Shown in pieces: positions 59,429 through 64,000 of a DNA stretch of 64,000 nucleotides. Under the pieces are notes generated by a model, which had not been told where the DNA came from, made no database searches, and was given only the letters and a program-made list of their open reading frames with translations. The stretch is from contig DASXZW010000008.1 in assembly GCA_036501665.1 (NCBI GenBank), positions 1 to 64,000 on the forward strand. The letters are read 5' to 3'. Source of the DNA: DATAUD01 sp036501665 (lineage in GTDB: Bacteria > Verrucomicrobiota > Verrucomicrobiia > Limisphaerales > Palsa-1400). The position numbers were made by a program, and so were the translations under genes. The stretch's first letter is position 1; each line of letters begins with the position of its first letter.

Positions 59429-61417
59429 TCATCCAGGAAGCAGGTTCCATTCGTCCAGCAATTCCCGAGGCAATTCATCAAGAAACCGCGATGGCCGCTG
59501 CATCGAGTCGCCACCGCCGCCGATTGCGCGATAAATCGGATAGCTCAGGTGCAATTCGTCGCGCGCGCGAGTAATCGCCACGTAAAAAAGGCGCCGTTCC
59601 TCTTCTTCGCTTTCCCGATCATCCAGCGACCGTGCGGAAGGGAAAAGCCCGTCGCACAGCATAATGATAAAGACGACGTCGAACTCCAATCCCTTCGCCT
59701 GATGTATGGTTGACAAACGAATGCCTTCTTCGTCGCGACGTCCGTCCGCCGTTTCTTCCGCCTCGATTGCGGTTTGAAGCGCGAGTTGTGTCAGGAATTC
59801 CTCCACTGAATTGAATTGTCGCGAAAAAACGGCTAATTGCTCGATGTCTTCGCGGCGCGCACGGTAGTTTGCGTATTCTTCCTGCAAATGATCCTCGTAG
59901 CCCGCTTCCAGTATTAACTGAATCATCTTCGCTGGGTTGCCCCGCATTTCTGGCGCTTCCAATTGCGCGATTGTCGCGGTGAATTGCGCCCAGTCCACGG
60001 CGGTCTTTTTTGGAACCGCCGCAGAGATTTTTTGTAGCGAAGCAGCCAGAGGCGGGTTGGGCGACGCGCTAAAAGCATTCCAAATTCTGTCTGCTGACTT
60101 GCCACCGACCCCGTGCATCAGGCGAACAATTCGTTTGAGCGCCAATTCGTCGCGTGGATTCGTGATAAATTTAATATAAGCGGCAATGTCCTTGATATGC
60201 GCCTGCTCAAAAAAACGGATGCCGCTGGTGATACTGAAGGGAATGTTTCGCCGCGTCAGTTCCATTTGAAGTTCAAGCGCGTGGAAGTGCGAGCGATACA
60301 ACACCGCCATGCTGCCCAGCTCACGGCCCTCCTCGCGCAATTCCAGAACGCGCTGCGCCACGAACGCCGCCTGTTGGCCGCTTGTCACGCACGGCACTAG
60401 AATCGGCTTGGAGCCTGACTTGCGCCATGCTGTCAATTCTTTCGCGAATTGGTTCGTATTGGCGGCGATGGCCGCATTCGCCAGTTTCAGGATTTCCGGC
60501 GTGCTGCGATAGTTGATCTCTATGCGAAACACCGATGATTTTTCGTAGCGATCCGGGAACTTGATGATGTTTTGGAAATGCGCGCCGCGCCACGAGTAAA
60601 TGCTTTGCGAATCATCGCCAACGACCATGACGTTGTGGTGCCGCGCCGCGAGAATATCGACCAGCTCGCCCTGAATTCGATTCGTGTCCTGGTATTCGTC
60701 AACTAGAATAAATTGAAACCTTCGCTGTTGCGCTTCACGGACTTCCGCATTGTCCCGCAGCAGCTTGAGCCACAGCACGAGCAGATCGTCGAAATCCATC
60801 GCGTTGGCGGCCTTTTTTCGCGCCGCGTAAGCCGCTTCCATCTGCGCGATTTGAGGCGCGAGCGGAACAAAATAGTCGAACTGCTTCGCCACAACCGACT
60901 CGACCGTTACATCACGGCTGGATGCCAGCGAAAAAATGTCCTCCAACACATCGGCTTTGGGAAAACGTGTTTCCTTCAAGTCGATCTCCGATTCGGCGAG
61001 GCATGCCTTGAGCATGTCGCGGGCGTCCTCGCGGTCCAATATCGAAAAATCCGGCTTGTAACCGACCAATTCCGCGTTGCGCCGCAGCACTCGCGCGCCG
61101 ATGGAATGAAACGTCCCGCCCCACAACTGCGACAATTCCCCTCCGATGAGGTCCGTGACTCGGCGCATCATTTCCTTCGCCGCCTTGTTTGTAAATGTCA
61201 ATAATAGGATACATTCCGGCGGAATGCCTTGTTCCAGGAGAAATGCCGCCCGATACGTCAACGCCCGGGTTTTGCCCGATCCCGCTCCCGCGATGACCAA
61301 CGCCGGTCCGGGTGGCGCTGTGACGGCGGCGAGTTGTTGTTCGTTCAGCTCGCGGGCGTAGTCGATCTTCGGCTCAATCGGCGCGCTAAAAGGCTGCAAG
61401 ACATAATCACGCGACAT
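59429..61417 (-). CDS. pcrA: UvrD/PcrA-type ATP-dependent DNA helicase
   Basis: A 662-residue superfamily 1A helicase. Motifs in order are Q-motif LNEQQLAAV, Walker A AGAGSGKTRAL, LLTFTNKAAKEM, GTFHSIGARVLR, VDEYQDTN, VVGDDSQSIYSWRGA, INYRSTPEIL, LSTIHQAKGLEFDVVF and RRLFYVAITRARDEL. It would act in repair and replication-fork processing. It is shorter than most PcrA at the C-terminus and lacks the basic RNA-polymerase-binding tail. It is encoded near but separate from the AddA-like gene. Confidence 0.92.
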   Translation of the reverse strand: MSRDYVLQPFSAPIEPKIDYARELNEQQLAAVTAPPGPALVIAGAGSGKTRALTYRAAFLLEQGIPPECILLLTFTNKAAKEMMRRVTDLIGGELSQLWGGTFHSIGARVLRRNAELVGYKPDFSILDREDARDMLKACLAESEIDLKETRFPKADVLEDIFSLASSRDVTVESVVAKQFDYFVPLAPQIAQMEAAYAARKKAANAMDFDDLLVLWLKLLRDNAEVREAQQRRFQFILVDEYQDTNRIQGELVDILAARHHNVMVVGDDSQSIYSWRGAHFQNIIKFPDRYEKSSVFRIEINYRSTPEILKLANAAIAANTNQFAKELTAWRKSGSKPILVPCVTSGQQAAFVAQRVLELREEGRELGSMAVLYRSHFHALELQMELTRRNIPFSITSGIRFFEQAHIKDIAAYIKFITNPRDELALKRIVRLMHGVGGKSADRIWNAFSASPNPPLAASLQKISAAVPKKTAVDWAQFTATIAQLEAPEMRGNPAKMIQLILEAGYEDHLQEEYANYRARREDIEQLAVFSRQFNSVEEFLTQLALQTAIEAEETADGRRDEEGIRLSTIHQAKGLEFDVVFIIMLCDGLFPSARSLDDRESEEEERRLFYVAITRARDELHLSYPIYRAIGGGGDSMQRPSRFLDELPRELLDEWNLLPG

Positions 61418-61459
61418 GCGACTTCAGGCTGGCAAATTCTTGCGACTAATCAACGCCGA

Positions 61460-62377
61460 TTACCCGCGGTTGCGAAAGGCGGTCTCCTTACGAAGTCTCG
61501 AAATGTTGGCCTCAATGCGGTCGATGTAAGAATTCGAGCCGTCGGGATAAGGGTCGTTGAGCGAGCGGTAAAGGCCGAGAAATTCGCGGTTTATTTTATT
61601 TTTGACGTAACTGTCCCAGAAGAGCGGCGTCTTTTGCATCAAATCGTCCGCGCTGCTGAAAAATCCGCCCGCTTTCATCTTACCGTCCGCGCTAAATCGG
61701 GCCGCCTCGGCGAACTCCAAATACAGAGTCGGCAGCTTGTCCACATAATCGGGCGCGGCCATTTGCCCGAGCAAATCCGCCGTGCCGAGCGCGTACCCGG
61801 CGATGCGCTCGACCTCGCTTTGGAATTGAATTGTGTCCAGCTTTACATTGACGCCTGTGCAACGAATCATGTTTTGGACTGCGAGAACTTCTGCGCCGGG
61901 AAAATTTTGGCTGCGCATATACTCGCCGGCAAATTCGATGCTGCGATCCACATGGATCAACGTGTACTTCGCGCCCGTTCCACCGGCATCGCCGAGTTTC
62001 TTCAAGTAGCCCGTGTCGTGCATCAGGATGGCCAGCATTCCCAATTCAAAAATCCTTTGCGGAAGCGCCGGCTCCAATTTCAACGCGGCCCGGCTTCGCA
62101 ATAACCGAGCCATGCAGAGCACCCCTTGCAACGTGTGTTCCAAATCATGGTAATGCGCGTCAATCGCCATGAAATCGCGATAATTCCCGGAAAACCACGC
62201 GATGGCGCTGCGAAAAATACCGGGGATATAATCGCTGTTTCCCTTGGGAAACATTTCGGTGTATGCCTTCTGGACCTCTGCCTCAACTGCGGATGGTTCC
62301 CGGGTGTTGATTAGATCCTGCATCATCCCACAATGCGCTTGATCCGGATTAATTGCACGTCTTTTTTGTGCCGTCAC
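61460..62377 (-). CDS. HD-domain phosphohydrolase-like protein
   Basis: A 305-residue protein. The HD-type motifs are visible: a His in AIDAHYHDLEHTLQG (about residue 75-88), then MHDTG (about residue 120) and a later metal-binding Asp in YALGTADLLGQM. The pattern suggests a phosphohydrolase of nucleotides or cyclic nucleotides, but the substrate is unknown. The GTG at 62377 overlaps the pyrF stop by 4 bp and is taken as the start; an ATG at 62326 would give 288 residues. Last gene of the LON-DUF1844-pyrF-HD unit. Confidence 0.8.
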   Translation of the reverse strand: MTAQKRRAINPDQAHCGMMQDLINTREPSAVEAEVQKAYTEMFPKGNSDYIPGIFRSAIAWFSGNYRDFMAIDAHYHDLEHTLQGVLCMARLLRSRAALKLEPALPQRIFELGMLAILMHDTGYLKKLGDAGGTGAKYTLIHVDRSIEFAGEYMRSQNFPGAEVLAVQNMIRCTGVNVKLDTIQFQSEVERIAGYALGTADLLGQMAAPDYVDKLPTLYLEFAEAARFSADGKMKAGGFFSSADDLMQKTPLFWDSYVKNKINREFLGLYRSLNDPYPDGSNSYIDRIEANISRLRKETAFRNRG

Positions 62378-63096
62378 ACATTTGTGATCGACCGAAAAAT
62401 CCCCTCCGCCGCGGCGCGCGGATCGGCGGCGGCATAAATGGGCCGGCCAACCACCAGCCAGCTCGCGCCAGCCTCAATAGCTTCACGCGGAGTCAGCGTA
62501 CGACGTTGATCATCAGCCGCTTCCGCGCCGGTTCGGATGCCCGGCGTCACCCATTGAATATCCTGCGAAAATCCCTGCCGCAACGCCGCTATTTCCAACG
62601 GCGAACAGACCAGCCCTCTCAAGCCTGATTCAATGGCTATGCGCGCCAGCCTTTCCACTTGATGCCCAACGCTCGCCTGCACTCCGACCGCATCCAATTC
62701 GTTGCTATCCATGCTGGTCAGCACTGTCACACCCAAAACCAGTGGCGGGGCCTTTCCGAGCGACTTGGCGGTATCCTGGGCGGATTTCTCCGCTGCCCGT
62801 ATCATGGCCGGCCCGCCTCCCGTGTGAATGGTGAGCATTTGCACATCAAGCCGCACCGCTGAGGCAACGGCTTTGGCGACTGTATTCGGAATATCGTGAA
62901 ATTTGAGGTCGAGAAAAACGCCTGCTCCTGTGGCGCGAATCTTTCGAACAATCTCCGGCCCCGTTGCGGTAAACAATTCAGAGCCAATTTTAAACGCCCC
63001 CACCGCAGGCGCAATTTTCTCCGCCAAACTCAACGCCGCCTCCACCGAAGGCACATCAAGCGCGGCGATGATGGGATTGCGCATGTCTGTTCCCAT
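62374..63096 (-). CDS. pyrF: Orotidine 5'-phosphate decarboxylase
   Basis: A 240-residue TIM-barrel enzyme that decarboxylates OMP to UMP, the last step of de novo UMP synthesis. The catalytic DLKFHDIPNT motif is intact. IIAALDV at the start and VTPGIR near the end, followed by VVGRPI, are the phosphate-binding ends. The long upstream frame is Arg-rich and not part of the gene; the ATG at 63096 fits the family start. It is the only other pyrimidine gene here beside the half carB. It is coupled to the downstream HD gene by a 4-bp overlap. Confidence 0.94.
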   Translation of the reverse strand: MGTDMRNPIIAALDVPSVEAALSLAEKIAPAVGAFKIGSELFTATGPEIVRKIRATGAGVFLDLKFHDIPNTVAKAVASAVRLDVQMLTIHTGGGPAMIRAAEKSAQDTAKSLGKAPPLVLGVTVLTSMDSNELDAVGVQASVGHQVERLARIAIESGLRGLVCSPLEIAALRQGFSQDIQWVTPGIRTGAEAADDQRRTLTPREAIEAGASWLVVGRPIYAAADPRAAAEGIFRSITNV

Positions 63097-63103
63097 CTGC
63101 CTA

Positions 63104-63574
63104 TCAATACTTCTTCGTAAATTTCTTTTTGGAATCCGCTTCCGCAGCCGCTGAGGGCGGCACTTCCTCCCCCGGCAGCATCGGTTCGACAATCGGCGTT
63201 TCCTGTTCGTCGGTCTCCGGCGACGCCGCTTCCGAACCCTCCGCCTCCACTTTCTTATTGTCACCAGCCGCAGGCATTGGATGCTCGACCGCTTCGACGA
63301 ACCCGAGGCGCAGGTTGGTCAGGCTCTGCTTCAAAAGCATTTCTTCCTGCTTGTTAAGGTTCCCTTTCGTCTTGACTTCGATCATCTCAAGTTGGTCAAT
63401 GAAATACCTCGCGTTCTCAAGGTCTTGGGCCGTTTCACCGGTCTGAGGATGCGGCGCCTGCCCAAGAAAAATCATCGCCATGTTGGCGTTTTGAATGACC
63501 ATGCTCGCGAACATCGCCGATATCATTTGGTCGCGATCTGCTTCGCCTTTGGCTTCGGGAACTGGGTTGCTCAT
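63104..63574 (-). CDS. DUF1844 family protein
   Basis: A 156-residue soluble protein. Residues 15-95 have the DUF1844 pattern: FASMVIQNANMAMIFLGQ, then GETAQDLENARYFIDQLEMI and EEMLLKQSLTNLRLGFVE. The C-terminal 55 residues are Glu/Pro/Ala-rich, likely disordered. Function is unknown. It is coupled by a 4-bp overlap to the LON-domain gene upstream and lies 7 bp before pyrF. Confidence 0.82.
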   Translation of the reverse strand: MSNPVPEAKGEADRDQMISAMFASMVIQNANMAMIFLGQAPHPQTGETAQDLENARYFIDQLEMIEVKTKGNLNKQEEMLLKQSLTNLRLGFVEAVEHPMPAAGDNKKVEAEGSEAASPETDEQETPIVEPMLPGEEVPPSAAAEADSKKKFTKKY

Positions 63575-64000
63575 GTAATATTTGTTTTACGTTGCTGGTT
63601 TATTTCGGCCATCAAAAAATGAATCAAGCGCCGCAAACGCGCCTCGACTTCGAGCGTTTCCAAAATGCTCTGCCTCTGCTCCGCCCTCGGCAAAAGCGAC
63701 CACGTCACCATGTCGGCGACGCGATCAGGATCGTTCAGCCGTTCGAGGCTTGCGATGACATCCTTGATCGAAACTGTGCTGGAAACCGCTTTCTTGGAAG
63801 GCAATTCCTGACGAATCCTCTCGCTGACCAAATCGCGCACCTTTGCCATGAGAGCATCAATTGTAACGCTGTCCTTGCAAGGAGTTTGCAGCGACCGGAA
63901 GTGGTTGATGCGATACGGCTTGAGCTTCACTGTTTCGCCCAATTCCACCCGATTCATCCCTTCCAAAATTAAATGCGAATTGCCATCGGCGTTCTGAACG
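63571..64000 (-). CDS. LON substrate-binding domain protein (5' end cut by the window edge)
   Basis: The frame is open to the right edge (64000), so the N-terminus is missing. The visible 142 residues start QNADGNSHLILEGMNRVELG, the typical centre of the Lon N-terminal substrate-binding domain, and continue to WSLLPRAEQRQSILETLEVE, ARLRRLIHFLM. The protein stops there without ATPase or protease domains, so it is a stand-alone LON-domain protein and not the Lon protease. It overlaps DUF1844 by 4 bp. Confidence 0.82.
   Translation of the reverse strand, partial: VQNADGNSHLILEGMNRVELGETVKLKPYRINHFRSLQTPCKDSVTIDALMAKVRDLVSERIRQELPSKKAVSSTVSIKDVIASLERLNDPDRVADMVTWSLLPRAEQRQSILETLEVEARLRRLIHFLMAEINQQRKTNIT

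Overview
The window is about 64 kb of a GC-rich, gene-dense bacterial chromosome. The most likely source is a Gram-negative member of the Verrucomicrobiota (Pedosphaera/Limisphaerales-like); this is inferred from gene families and not from a marker gene. Supporting signs are lipid A/LPS genes (lpxK and a WaaF-like heptosyltransferase), a VPD-type PEP-CTERM protein, an ECF sigma factor fused to a membrane-anchored coiled-coil tail, a large IPT/TIG-repeat surface protein, a YXWGXW-repeat lipoprotein, a half-length carB, and dispersed hairpin repeats between genes. No rRNA, tRNA, CRISPR array, prophage or insertion sequence was seen.

Layout. 0.25-3.5 kb: a SUF-type Fe-S operon (sufU, a SufT-like gene, sufS, a DUF1858-rhodanese fusion, a second IscU-like scaffold), all joined by 4-bp overlaps. 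3.5-12.1 kb: a B-box membrane protein, a PEP-CTERM protein, then a minus-strand envelope/carbohydrate block (heptosyltransferase, lpxK, nucleotidyltransferase, acyltransferase, GH15 glucoamylase, HAD phosphatase), interrupted by a nested inverted-repeat element at 7.26-7.57 kb. 12.2-17.6 kb: a DUF2721 protein, a PIN/RHH toxin-antitoxin pair, coaX, a PHA-system protein, hisD and ndh. 17.8-23.7 kb: the C-terminal half of carB, a HydE-like radical SAM protein, a flavin-dependent halogenase-like protein and two lipoproteins. 23.8-31 kb: a REC-PAS-PAS-PP2C regulator, hicB with a frameshifted hicA, a thioredoxin-like ferredoxin coupled to dnaG, a CvpA-like protein and a lipoamide-dehydrogenase-like enzyme. 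31-38.4 kb: a single-chain type IIG restriction-modification enzyme, a two-gene histidine-rich membrane module and an aldo/keto reductase. 38.5-42.9 kb: an EF-hand protein divergent from an OmpR-type two-component system, plus a small accessory patch. 43-51.5 kb: the sigma-factor fusion, a Tat phosphoesterase, ppk1, an esterase, the IPT/TIG protein and a FmdB-type zinc ribbon. 51.6-64 kb: an AddA-like helicase-nuclease, a DUF1573-rhodanese-MauE trio, two membrane proteins divergent from a YtrA-type GntR regulator, a PcrA/UvrD helicase, and an operon of LON-domain protein, DUF1844 protein, pyrF and HD protein that runs off the right edge.

Most notable signals. A perfect 24-bp palindrome sits on the start codon of the GntR-type regulator at 58.8 kb. 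A near-identical copy lies 21 kb away, between the histidine-rich membrane module and the aldo/keto reductase, and a half-site overlaps the -35 box of the regulator's divergent neighbours. Together these outline a small uncharacterised regulon. The EF-hand gene and two-component system have the layout of cpxP-cpxRA, with a GTTAA tandem box between them. The halogenase-like enzyme keeps the WxWxIP motif and the catalytic lysine, and its 3' end meets the radical SAM gene at a G-quadruplex-type G-run cluster. CarB is split at the same place as in Methanocaldococcus and Aquifex, with the N-terminal half absent from this window. The SUF operon carries two scaffolds and a rhodanese that has lost its catalytic cysteine.

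Many genes overlap by the 4-bp ATGA/GTGA arrangement, which was used to choose several starts. All assignments come from reading motifs by eye; no database search was run.
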